Assembly: GCF_024721155.1 (NCBI RefSeq) | Contig: NZ_JAHVAP010000005.1 | Span: forward strand, 496,001 to 560,000 | Direction: 5' to 3' | Length of the DNA: 64,000 nucleotides | Source of the DNA: Mucilaginibacter phenanthrenivorans | GTDB lineage: Bacteria > Bacteroidota > Bacteroidia > Sphingobacteriales > Sphingobacteriaceae | In this document: positions 31,001 to 38,502 of the stretch, piece by piece | Position numbering within the stretch: position 1 is the first letter of the stretch | How the letters are laid out: each line of letters begins with the position of its first letter | Translations under genes and position numbers: made by a program | Notes under the pieces: model-generated | Told to the model about the DNA's origin: nothing | Database searches by the model: none | The model's input: only the letters and a program-made list of their open reading frames with translations

Positions 31001-31119
31001 AGGCGAATAACCTGCTTACAATAAAAAGCAGTTCTTATACAGCCACGGATCCGGAAAATTCAACTAATAATTTCCCGATTCCTATCGTAACCTCCATTGG
31101 AATCAACGCGACTTTTTAA
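28030..31119 (+). CDS. SusC-family TonB-dependent transporter (fructan PUL)
   Basis: This 1029-residue outer-membrane transporter has a signal peptide ending AAFAQ (residue 21). It is followed by a carboxypeptidase-regulatory-like domain (GTVADKDGQPLSGVSV, about 24-100) and a TonB-box-like EVVITGYT from E103. The plug has PLYVIDGIPTTRG and DIESIQVLKDASSASIYG, and the barrel ends in SIGINATF. Length is normal. It is followed after 6 bases by SusD. By context it carries fructo-oligosaccharides released at the surface. Confidence 0.95.
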   Translation: MRKLLLFCSMLVMLAVAAFAQTRQITGTVADKDGQPLSGVSVIVLETQKATLTDSRGKFSIQASVGQAIRFSYVGVKPVTVKVTAESTNLEITFKENSSELNEVVITGYTAERKKDLTGAVGVVNVKDIQDIPAGNAIKALQGRVPGVSIATDGSPAGNVSVRIRGIGTLNNTDPLYVIDGIPTTRGLQELNADDIESIQVLKDASSASIYGSRAANGVIIVTTKKGKGGANRINFAATTSLEFYGSKLDVLNTQQRGEAYWRAAVNDVSNPNNNGTYQYNWNGDYNNPVLNKVLLPEFLDAGHTLRPADTRWFDEISRTSVLQSYNLTVSNSNEKGNSLFSLGYYDNQGIIKESRDQKITARFNSDYNFFNNRLKVGENFDATYMRDVLLPTGDITSLALIDEPATPVYDINGGWGGPSNGMADRQNPLRLIEDNKQNKNNFAKVFGNAFADLSILPNLHFRSNFGIDYALNYARTIRKSYVSGFLNDPSNLVNTSTSIDGSLTWQNTLTYNLDFKKSKLNFLLGHEQIKVINQNFFGSRQGYAIENYDYAYLNSGTTNVLNGGGGAGNALMSFFGKANYVYNNRYLASVTLRRDGSSQFGSNNRYAYFPAASLGWRVSEESFFKSKAPFISDLKLRYSWGQTGNQSAPNYATNTLYSPVYGTNITGLFDGGTAYDITGSGTGQLPSGYVQTQQGNANLKWETATQNNFGLDYGLFNNKITGSFDYFIKNTTDILITPAYLAVIGEGGNETANGASVKNTGFEALINYDANLGSDFSISLSANISAYRNKVTKLPAEVLTSYPGNGTDKTILGRSVNSIFGYVADGLFTTQAEVDNSAVQPGKALGRIRYKDLNNDGIINDKDRDYIGSFDPDFSYGLNTTLRYKDFDFTFFLQGVQGNDVYNTYKQLTDFTSLQPGANWGSRVLRAWTPQNPNSTIPALTLVDRNNEGRGSSYFVENGSYLKLRNVQLGYNLKKAFKTLKIHDARVFIQANNLLTIKSSSYTATDPENSTNNFPIPIVTSIGINATF

Positions 31120-31125
31120 ATCTAA

Positions 31126-32859
31126 ATGAAAAATCAAATGAAAACGAAAATATTAATTGCAGCTGTATTGATTTGCACGCTGGGTGTATCATGCAAGAAA
31201 TATCTGGATGAAACACCGCAGGCGTTGATATCCAGTGAAGAATTGAATACGCCTGCGAATGTGGAAAAAATGGCAATCGCGGCCTATTCAGCACTTGGTA
31301 ACGACTATTGGGCCGCGCCTTACAGCGATATGTGGGCCTACGGAAGTATTAGGAGCGGCGATGCTTACAAGGGCGGTGACGGAACTGGTGACGTCGCGGA
31401 TTTCCATGCTTATGAAACTTTTTCTCTAAACCGTGTCGATCTGGGAACCACCGATGTCACCTGGTACCGTTTGTACGTTGGCATCAACCGTGTAAATGAT
31501 GCTTTAGGAAGGATCAATAACCTTTCAACTGCGGCATTTCCTGACAAATTAACCCGTCAGGCAGAAATGCGTTTTTTAAGAGGGCATTTTTATTTTCTGC
31601 TTAAGATTCTTTATAAAAGAGTCCCCTATATAGACGAAAATATACCTAAAGCAGGTTATGATACTGTTTCGAACCGCAGTTATACAAGTGATCAGTTATG
31701 GTCAAAAATTACAAATGACTTCAGCTTTGCCGCGGCAAACCTGCCGGCAAAACAAAGCGATATTGGCCGGGCTAATAAATACGCCGCGGAAGCCTATCTG
31801 GCAAAGACGCTGCTTTACCAGGCATATACCCAGGACGATAATAACAACGTTACCGCCATTGATAAAGCTAAGCTGGCACAGGTTAGTTCCTTATGTGATG
31901 ACGTGATTAACTCTGGTCAGTATGGTTTGCTTCCCGATTTCGCAGACAATTTTCTGTCCAGTTTCGACAACAGCAAAGAATCGGTGTTTGCAATTCAATA
32001 TTCACAAAACGATGGGACACCTGAAGGTCGTGTTGACAACGGGCACTCTCTTGACTATCCTATGGTCTCACAATACGGCTGCTGCGGGTTTCATGTACCG
32101 AGCCATAACTTGATTAACGCTTTTCAAACTGATAACAACGGCCTACCCTTATTTAATACATTTAATAACAATGATGTGGAAGCGAGCGGCGACTATTTTG
32201 CCAGCACCTTTGATCCAAGGATGGATCACACCGCGGCTATTCCTGGCCATCCATATAAATATAAAACCGATTTCATTTATCAGGCGTCATGGTCACGCGC
32301 TCCACAGGTTTACGGGCCGCTGCTGAGCATGAAGGAAACTGTTGCCTATGATGATCCGGCATTTAAAAAATACCCGCCTTTTATGTCGAGCTCTAAGAAC
32401 TGGGCTATCATCCGTTATGCCGATGTGCTGCTGATGAAAGCCGAAGCACAAATAGAATCGGGCCAGGAAATCCAGGCTTTGCCTTACATAAACCAGGTTC
32501 GTCAACGCGCCGCCAACAGCACCTCTTTATTGAAGCAGGCAAATGGAGGCGCTACCTCAAATTACAAGATTAGCACCTATCAGCCGGGAATTAATTGTAC
32601 ATGGACGAACGACTATGCCCGCCAGGCGCTGCGTTTTGAGCGCCGTATGGAATTTGCAATGGAAGGTTACCGCTTTTTTGATCTCGTACGATGGGGTATC
32701 GCGGCAGATTATCTTAATGCTTACTTCAACGCAGAGAAGTCAAGGGTTGGCCAGTTACAGGATGCGGTTTTCAAAAAGAACCGGGATGAATATTTGCCGA
32801 TTCCTTTAAATCAGATAAACTTCAGTAAAGGATTATACAAACAAAACACAGGGTGGTAA
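31126..32859 (+). CDS. SusD-family lipoprotein (fructan PUL)
   Basis: This 577-residue SusD/RagB protein has lipobox GVSC (C23 from the first Met; Met5 at 31138 is an alternative start) and the usual N-terminal KKYLDETPQALISSEE. Family blocks RFLRGHFYFLLKILY, IIRYADVLLMKAEA, INQVRQRA and LRFERRMEFAMEGYRFFDLVRWG are all present. It forms the lid of the SusC barrel. It is tightly linked to SusC and to the downstream binding protein. Confidence 0.95.
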   Translation: MKNQMKTKILIAAVLICTLGVSCKKYLDETPQALISSEELNTPANVEKMAIAAYSALGNDYWAAPYSDMWAYGSIRSGDAYKGGDGTGDVADFHAYETFSLNRVDLGTTDVTWYRLYVGINRVNDALGRINNLSTAAFPDKLTRQAEMRFLRGHFYFLLKILYKRVPYIDENIPKAGYDTVSNRSYTSDQLWSKITNDFSFAAANLPAKQSDIGRANKYAAEAYLAKTLLYQAYTQDDNNNVTAIDKAKLAQVSSLCDDVINSGQYGLLPDFADNFLSSFDNSKESVFAIQYSQNDGTPEGRVDNGHSLDYPMVSQYGCCGFHVPSHNLINAFQTDNNGLPLFNTFNNNDVEASGDYFASTFDPRMDHTAAIPGHPYKYKTDFIYQASWSRAPQVYGPLLSMKETVAYDDPAFKKYPPFMSSSKNWAIIRYADVLLMKAEAQIESGQEIQALPYINQVRQRAANSTSLLKQANGGATSNYKISTYQPGINCTWTNDYARQALRFERRMEFAMEGYRFFDLVRWGIAADYLNAYFNAEKSRVGQLQDAVFKKNRDEYLPIPLNQINFSKGLYKQNTGW

Positions 32860-32878
32860 CAAACTAAATTTAAACGAT

Positions 32879-34267
32879 ATGAAATATATAACAATACTCA
32901 GAAACAGCATGTGGCTGTTCCTATTAACTGCATGCATGGTATTGCCGGCTTGCAAAAAAACCACATCGGATATTAAGCTGAATACCGATGTCGAATTAAA
33001 AACCTTTACCGCAAACGGTGTTACCGGGACAATCAATTCAACTACGCACGAAATCGACATCGTGCTACCATTTGGTTCAGACCTTTCAAAAATTACACCC
33101 AGTATAAAAATAGGTGCGGGTGCTACAATCACACCCGCATCCGGCTCCATAGTCGACATGACCCTACCGGTTACCTACCAGGTTGTGAGCGGCAATCTTT
33201 ATAACAATTATACCGTTAAAGCCTCAGTACAGCCAGGCTTTACAAGCTTTAAAATTGATACAGTAACAGGGGTTGTTAATGATATTACCCACATTATTTC
33301 AGTAGTATTGCCACCGGGCACTAATATAAGTAATGTAGCCCCATCGATATCTTTGTCAACAGGCCTGACTATCAGCCCTGCCATTGGGACACCCCAGGAT
33401 TTCACTAAGCCTGTGAAATATACGGTTACATCGAGCATCGCATCGGTGACCTACACCGTTAACGCAACTGTGCAAACAGCTATACCCTATATCGCGTACT
33501 TAGGTACCGCTGCCACTCGCGCCGGGATAACAAACCCGGATGAAAAAGCTGCCGCAGATTGGTTATTTGCCAATTACCCGAATGCTGAATATGTAGCATT
33601 TGACAATGTTAATAATGGTTCAGTATCACTTGCTAAATATAAAGTTATCTGGTGGCATTTTGATAGCAGCCAGACGTTACCTGATATTTCCAACTGGGGA
33701 AATGTTCTTACTGCGCTTAAAGCTTATTATGCTGCCGGGGGCAATTTCTTCTTGACCGGGTATAGTGCCGAATACTTGCCTTCTTTGGGAATTGTTCCTA
33801 ATGGAAAAGGTCCGAATAACGTTTTCGGCGACAGTAATCCAGGCATCGACGCAAATAACAACTGGGGAACTTCTTTTACCGGAAATGAAGCAAATCCGCT
33901 ATTCCAGGGTCTGACTTTAAGTGGTTCATCAACTGCCTTTTTATTAGGTAAAGGCACGGAGCGGGAAAACCATACTGCTCAATGGAAGGTAAGCGACTGG
34001 GGTGGCTATACCAATACTGCCGGCTGGCAGGCTGCTACCGGAGGTATTGCCCTTGCGTCGACTGATGGTTCCAATACCGATAATACGGTAAACATCGCAG
34101 AATGGCCATCGGTCAATAAAAGCGGGAAAACAATCGTAATTGCCCTGGGTGCTTACGATTGGTATAATGAGCCTGATCCAGGCTCCGGAACGCCAAGTAT
34201 TCCAAACGTATTTTTGCCGAATATTCAGAAAATGACTAAAAACGCTCTAAGCATATTAACCCAATAA
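32879..34267 (+). CDS. Surface fructan-binding lipoprotein (DUF4960-like)
   Basis: This 462-residue lipoprotein (lipobox LPAC, C25) has two Ig-like repeats (about 35-110 and 118-198) sharing ITHxIxxVLPxGTxIS-type text. The C-terminal domain (about 205-462) begins IAYLGTAATRAGI and contains YKVIWWHFDSS and FFLTGYSAEYLPSLGI, which resembles DUF4960. Proteins at this position in fructan PULs bind the polymer outside the cell (the SusE-position gene of the B. thetaiotaomicron levan locus is the model). No catalytic motif is seen. The ligand is inferred from neighbours. Confidence 0.82.
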   Translation: MKYITILRNSMWLFLLTACMVLPACKKTTSDIKLNTDVELKTFTANGVTGTINSTTHEIDIVLPFGSDLSKITPSIKIGAGATITPASGSIVDMTLPVTYQVVSGNLYNNYTVKASVQPGFTSFKIDTVTGVVNDITHIISVVLPPGTNISNVAPSISLSTGLTISPAIGTPQDFTKPVKYTVTSSIASVTYTVNATVQTAIPYIAYLGTAATRAGITNPDEKAAADWLFANYPNAEYVAFDNVNNGSVSLAKYKVIWWHFDSSQTLPDISNWGNVLTALKAYYAAGGNFFLTGYSAEYLPSLGIVPNGKGPNNVFGDSNPGIDANNNWGTSFTGNEANPLFQGLTLSGSSTAFLLGKGTERENHTAQWKVSDWGGYTNTAGWQAATGGIALASTDGSNTDNTVNIAEWPSVNKSGKTIVIALGAYDWYNEPDPGSGTPSIPNVFLPNIQKMTKNALSILTQ

Positions 34268-34274
34268 TTTAAAT

Positions 34275-34308
34275 ATGGGCCTTAGCTTCAACAAATGCTA
34301 AGGCCCAT
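34275..34308. terminator. Hairpin between binding protein and GH32 genes
   Basis: atgggccttagc (34275-34286) pairs with gctaaggcccat (34297-34308) as a perfect 12-bp stem with a 10-base loop, inside the 52-base gap. No T-tract follows. It may protect the upstream SusCD mRNA end and set a lower level for the two enzymes, rather than stop transcription completely. Confidence 0.6.
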
Positions 34309-34322
34309 TAAAACCAATAATG

Positions 34323-35804
34323 ATGAAGAGATTATTCTTTCTTTTTTTGTTGGATATCCTGATGATATCCTGTAAAAAGGATAGCACCAAATTAGAACCG
34401 GTAAATCCTTCGATGCCGTTCTTTTCGGTCTATCCTGCTCCTGTAAAAGGATATGTCGGCGATGTTATGCCATTTTATGAGAACAATACCTTCCATTTAT
34501 TTTTCCTGATGGATTGGCGGGACAACGCGCCCCAGTATCACCCATGGTATAAATTTACAACTCCAGATCTCCTGAACTACACTTACCAGGGCCAGATGAT
34601 CGGGTTAGGCACAGCTGGCCAGCAGGATTACACGCTTGGTACAGGCTCCGTTATCAAGGCCGGCAATACTTATTATGGCTATTATACGGGACATAATTAT
34701 TTATTCCTCGGCACAAGTCACCCGCAGGAAGGGATATTGTATGCTACGAGCTCCGACCTGAACAAATGGACGAAGAAAACAGGGTTCCTTATTACTCCGC
34801 CAGAAGGTTACGATTTTAATAACTTCAGAGATCCTAATATTTTCTTTAACGACGTAACTAACGAATATTGGATGGTTATAGGTGCCCGTAAAAATACCGG
34901 CACTTTGGTTTATTATACAACCAAAGACCTTTCAAACCCCAATTGGGCATTCCAGGGCGACTTTTACTCACCAGGCACCTACGATATGCTGGAGTGTCCG
35001 GATGTATTTAAGTGGGGTAATTACTGGTATTTGGTTTTTTCTGATACCAACATTCAGAATGCCACACATTACAGGTATGCTAATTCACCGTCGGGCCCAT
35101 GGACTACTCCGGCAAACGACCTCTTGGACAGCCGTTATTTTTATGCGGCGAAAACCACATTTGACGGGAAAAATCGTTACCTTTTTGGCTGGGTGCCAAC
35201 AAAAAGTGGATTTAGTGACGCTGGCAGCAAAGATTTCGCAGGAAATATGAGTACGCATTTGTTGACTCAGAACGCCGACGGAACTCTGGCTGTCAATGTT
35301 CCTGCAGCAATTGATAAGGTGTTTTACAAAGAAAATACGGTTACAGCGACCGCGAAAAGCAGTGATGAAGTAACTTCAGGGCTGGACTACCAGTTAAACG
35401 CTGCCGCTGATACCAGTTATGCCCTTTTTGGGAACGTAAACGGGCCTTTTATTATAAAAACCACTGTGAATTTCTCACAGGTACCACAAAGTTTCGGGAT
35501 ATTACTTGGGGCCGGTTCGGTAGCTTCCCAAACCTATCATTTGGGTTTCCAAAATGGTAATGCAGAAAGTGACCGTATAGCATCCGGCTCAACGGTCACA
35601 GAAGCATCAATACCTTTTACACTGGCGGCGGGGACTAATTATGCTCTGGAGATCGTCATCGAAAATTCGATCGCAACTATGTATATTAACGGAAAAACGG
35701 CTTTAACAACCCGCATATACGCTATGCAGGGCGCACCATGGGGAATTTACTGCGTGAATGGGACAGCCACGTTTAGAAATCTAACTAAATATACCTTAAA
35801 GTAA
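34323..35804 (+). CDS. Divergent GH32 fructanase, surface lipoprotein
   Basis: This 493-residue lipoprotein (lipobox LMISC) has the GH32 five-bladed propeller and a C-terminal beta sandwich. The usual WMNDPNG nucleophile motif is replaced by YVGDVMPFYENNTFHLFF, keeping the aspartate (D47). The RDP motif is present with D170 (NFRDPNIFF), and the acid/base is E224 in MLECPDVF. Such Bacteroidota variants act on fructan. As a lipoprotein it is the best candidate for an outer-surface endo-fructanase that feeds SusCD. ATG at 34323 is taken; the codon before it is also ATG. Specificity for beta-2,6 or beta-2,1 links is unknown. Confidence 0.85.
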   Translation: MKRLFFLFLLDILMISCKKDSTKLEPVNPSMPFFSVYPAPVKGYVGDVMPFYENNTFHLFFLMDWRDNAPQYHPWYKFTTPDLLNYTYQGQMIGLGTAGQQDYTLGTGSVIKAGNTYYGYYTGHNYLFLGTSHPQEGILYATSSDLNKWTKKTGFLITPPEGYDFNNFRDPNIFFNDVTNEYWMVIGARKNTGTLVYYTTKDLSNPNWAFQGDFYSPGTYDMLECPDVFKWGNYWYLVFSDTNIQNATHYRYANSPSGPWTTPANDLLDSRYFYAAKTTFDGKNRYLFGWVPTKSGFSDAGSKDFAGNMSTHLLTQNADGTLAVNVPAAIDKVFYKENTVTATAKSSDEVTSGLDYQLNAAADTSYALFGNVNGPFIIKTTVNFSQVPQSFGILLGAGSVASQTYHLGFQNGNAESDRIASGSTVTEASIPFTLAAGTNYALEIVIENSIATMYINGKTALTTRIYAMQGAPWGIYCVNGTATFRNLTKYTLK

Positions 35805-35826
35805 TTGCATCAGTAGTTTGTATAAT

Positions 35827-37338
35827 ATGAAAAAAGAGATAATGGGTTGCCTGCTGGGAATTTTACTTTGCATTCCCTGCTTTTTAAAAGCACAGGATAC
35901 GGCTAAAATTTACCATGAACAATACCGTCCACAAATACATTTTTCACCCCAGCGACATTGGATAAATGATCCGAATGGCATGGTCTTTTATAAAGGAACC
36001 TACCATCTTTTTTTTCAGTATTATCCTGATGGAACAACCTGGGGGCCCATGCATTGGGGACATGCGGTAAGCCAGGATCTAATGCATTGGAAGGAGTTGC
36101 CCATTGCGCTCTATCCTGACAGTTTAGGCTATATATTTTCAGGAAGCGCTGTTGCAGATTCTAACAACACTTCGGGTTTCGGCAATAAAGAAAAAATGCC
36201 ATTGGTCGCTATTTTTACGAACCATGACCCCGTCGGCGAAAAAGAAGGTAAGAATGATTTTCAGAACCAAAGCCTCGCCTATAGCCTGGATAATGGATTT
36301 TCGTGGACAAAATATAGCAAAAATCCAGTGCTGAGAAATCCCGGAATCAGGGATTTCCGGGATCCTAAGGTAATATGGTATGCCATGGAAAAGAAATGGG
36401 TGATGACTTTGGCCACAAAAGACCGTATTACATTTTATTCTTCGCCTGACCTCAAAAGTTGGAAAAAGGAAAGTGAATTTGGGGAGAAATTAGGAGCTCA
36501 TGGTGGCGTATGGGAATGCCCGGACCTTTTTCCTATGAAATTGAATGGCAAAACCTATTGGACATTAATTGTTAACGTAAATCCTGGTGGTCCCAATGGC
36601 GGATCGGCAACACAATATTTCATAGGCCATTTTGACGGAAACAAATTTACCCAAATTGATTCAACGATCAAGTGGTTAGATTACGGACCCGATGAATATG
36701 CCGGTGTCACCTGGTCAAATACGGGAGCCCGGAGAATATTTTTAGGCTGGATGAGTAATTGGGAATATGCCAACCAGGTGCCAACCAAAAAATGGCGAAA
36801 CGCAATGACCATTCCAAAAGAGCTTGGGCTAAAAAAGGTGGGTGGTCGGATATTGTTAACATCTAATCCTCTAAAAGAGTTAACCGGCATTGAACGAGCG
36901 CCTGTTAACTTAAATAGGAATCTCCTGACAGGAAAGGGAATTAAAGGACTGTCCAGTCAATTCGTATTAAAATTTAACATTAACAAGCTCAATGATTATT
37001 CTATAACACTTTCAAATGACGTTGGAGAGGCGTTGATAATTGGATATGACAATGCTAAGAATCAGTACTTTATACACAGGGCAAAGTCGGGCAAAATTGA
37101 TTTCAACCCGGCATTTTCAAAGACCGCATTTTCGCCCCGGTTAAGTAACAATTCATTGGAAGCTAATATCAAAATAGTAGTTGATGTGTCATCAATTGAA
37201 TTATTTGCTGATGACGGATTAACAGTAATGACAAGTGTTTTTTTTCCGACACAGCCATTTAATCAGTTACATCTTAAAAAAAGTAAAGGAGTAATTATAA
37301 AAAACTTAAAGCTATTGCCCTTAAAGTCAATTTGGTAA
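35827..37338 (+). CDS. Canonical GH32 exo-fructanase (levanase/inulinase type)
   Basis: This 503-residue protein has a non-lipid signal peptide (ending FLKAQ) and classical GH32 residues: nucleophile D48 in HWINDPNG, D179 in DFRDPKV and acid/base E230 in WECPDLF. FSGSAV and a C-terminal beta-sandwich are also seen. It should release fructose from fructo-oligosaccharides in the periplasm, the ligand expected for the upstream HTCS sensor. The ATG at 35827 gives a better signal peptide than the TTG three codons earlier. It is the last gene of the fructan operon. Confidence 0.93.
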   Translation: MKKEIMGCLLGILLCIPCFLKAQDTAKIYHEQYRPQIHFSPQRHWINDPNGMVFYKGTYHLFFQYYPDGTTWGPMHWGHAVSQDLMHWKELPIALYPDSLGYIFSGSAVADSNNTSGFGNKEKMPLVAIFTNHDPVGEKEGKNDFQNQSLAYSLDNGFSWTKYSKNPVLRNPGIRDFRDPKVIWYAMEKKWVMTLATKDRITFYSSPDLKSWKKESEFGEKLGAHGGVWECPDLFPMKLNGKTYWTLIVNVNPGGPNGGSATQYFIGHFDGNKFTQIDSTIKWLDYGPDEYAGVTWSNTGARRIFLGWMSNWEYANQVPTKKWRNAMTIPKELGLKKVGGRILLTSNPLKELTGIERAPVNLNRNLLTGKGIKGLSSQFVLKFNINKLNDYSITLSNDVGEALIIGYDNAKNQYFIHRAKSGKIDFNPAFSKTAFSPRLSNNSLEANIKIVVDVSSIELFADDGLTVMTSVFFPTQPFNQLHLKKSKGVIIKNLKLLPLKSIW

Positions 37339-37392
37339 AAGGAGGCGCATAAGATACCACAGAAAGGAATTCTGTGATTTAGTTGATTAGCT

Positions 37393-37427
37393 AAGGCGCT
37401 TCGGGTGAGATGGAAGCGCCTTGTTCA
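37393..37427 (+). terminator. Terminator-like hairpin ending the fructan operon
   Basis: aaggcgcttc (37393-37402) pairs perfectly with gaagcgcctt (37413-37422) over a 10-base loop, followed by gttcat with only a weak T content. It lies 55 bases after the last GH32 stop. Confidence 0.65.
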
Positions 37428-37587
37428 TAACAACAAATCAATCATGACATAGATGGTGTTCACACGAAGGATGGTTAATCGGGTATATGCTGATTCGACC
37501 GCAGTTTTTGAGGCAATCGCCATAGGTAACGGTAGTTTTTTGACGGTTTGTGGCAACTGCAATATGAAAATCGGAAACGCCATTTGA

Positions 37588-37672
37588 CCTAAAAAACAAA
37601 AGCCTGCAATCATTTGATTTGCAGGCATCTATCTGTTTTTCATATTGAACTTGGCGGAGAGGGAGGGATTCG
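37588..37672 (-). other. Left attachment-site candidate: tRNA-Ser 3' end plus its downstream region
   Basis: The 20-base stretch ggcggagagggagggattcg (37653-37672) is identical to the 3' end of the intact tRNA-Ser at 60,820-60,839, including the encoded CCA. Bases 37588-37652 also match the region just downstream of that tRNA with a few changes and a gap (cctaaaa, aaaagcctgcaat, tttgatttgcaggc, atattgaac). Similarity stops abruptly after gattcg, inside the T-arm. This is what an integration into the 3' end of a tRNA gene leaves at the far end of the element. Confidence 0.8.
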
Positions 37673-38294
37673 TTTTCCTTTTTCATCAACTTGGTATTCA
37701 ATATATTAGAATGGATTTGATTTCTTACTCACCGAAATACTCACCACTTTTTTAATGCAGATTAATTGCAAATCTTATTGTGTAAAGATAAACAAGGTAA
37801 ACAATTTTCACAAGATAACTCATCTTAAATCTTAATCAATTAATGATTTAACGGAGTACATGATGACAAGTTAAAGAATTCTTAATTTTTTAGAAAAGAT
37901 TAAAATGTTCATCGTCGTAGGAGATTCGAACCCGATCAATACCCTATTGACTTACAATATTTAATATAGTTATCGGGACAATATGCACCGATTTACTAAC
38001 TATTATTTTGATACATGTATCTTTACAAATCATTGAAAAGATACAAATTATGCGCTCGCGGTAAAAAGCGGACACTTATTAGCAATGATCGTAAGACCGA
38101 CTGTAGAAGTTATTGTTACGGTAGAGCCCACAGCTCTAAATGAAAAATTAAATCCTGAGTTTAATGCAAAAATGATTGATCCCGATTTATAGATGGGAAA
38201 TAGGCAATTAAATATGATAAAATTGGAATAACGGCAGCTTTAGTAATACACGGAGGCTGCAAATTGCCTTGACGGGTTATTTTAATTTAGCTAA
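37673..38294. other. 622-base spacer at the left end of the element
   Basis: No intact gene is seen. It holds a tRNA-Ser-like segment at 37918-37958 (separate entry). A 35-codon ATG frame at 38085-38192 (MIVRPTVEVIVTVEP...) could be a small peptide or a gene scrap. The rest is AT-rich without recognisable signals. Confidence 0.4.
37918..37958 (-). other. Degenerate internal piece of a tRNA-Ser-like sequence
   Basis: On the plus strand, tcgtaggagattcgaaccc followed by gatcaataccctattgact resembles the T-arm and variable-arm part of the intact tRNA-Ser (60,829-60,860: ggagggattcgaaccctc, then gatacccttttgaagt), with indels. The left att copy stops at gattcg, and this piece starts again with gattcgaaccc about 250 bases later. 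It may be a second, older attachment-site scar or an interrupted copy. Confidence 0.4.
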
Positions 38295-38492
38295 TATATC
38301 CCAAACCGGGATATCCGTGAGAACCCGTTACTTCGGGACATTCCCTTAACGCTCAGTAATGCAGACCAGTTCAATTCGAACGCATTTGACATCCCGGATC
38401 TTTCTCTGCCCAAAAGTCCGTTTCGTATAATTTACAGACCGTTTGATATAATATCAAAAAAAGACAGCAGCATTCCGGATACTTTAGCGTGA
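38295..38492 (+). pseudogene. C-terminal remnant of an unidentified gene
   Basis: A 65-codon open frame without a start reads RDIRENPLLRDIPLTLSNAD, then FDIPDLSLPKSPFRIIYRPF and ends SSIPDTLA, just 10 bases before the TonB receptor. The composition is protein-like. It is preceded by a stop and I see no start, so it looks like the 3' end of a gene whose rest was lost when the element was assembled. Confidence 0.4.
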
Positions 38493-38502
38493 AATTCAAA
38501 TC

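Noticed and set aside
37453..37587. 44-codon plus-strand frame (MVFTRRMVNRVY...) between the fructan operon and the left att site
   Set aside because: Open also on the antisense strand, with no signal peptide or motif. Too little support to call a gene.
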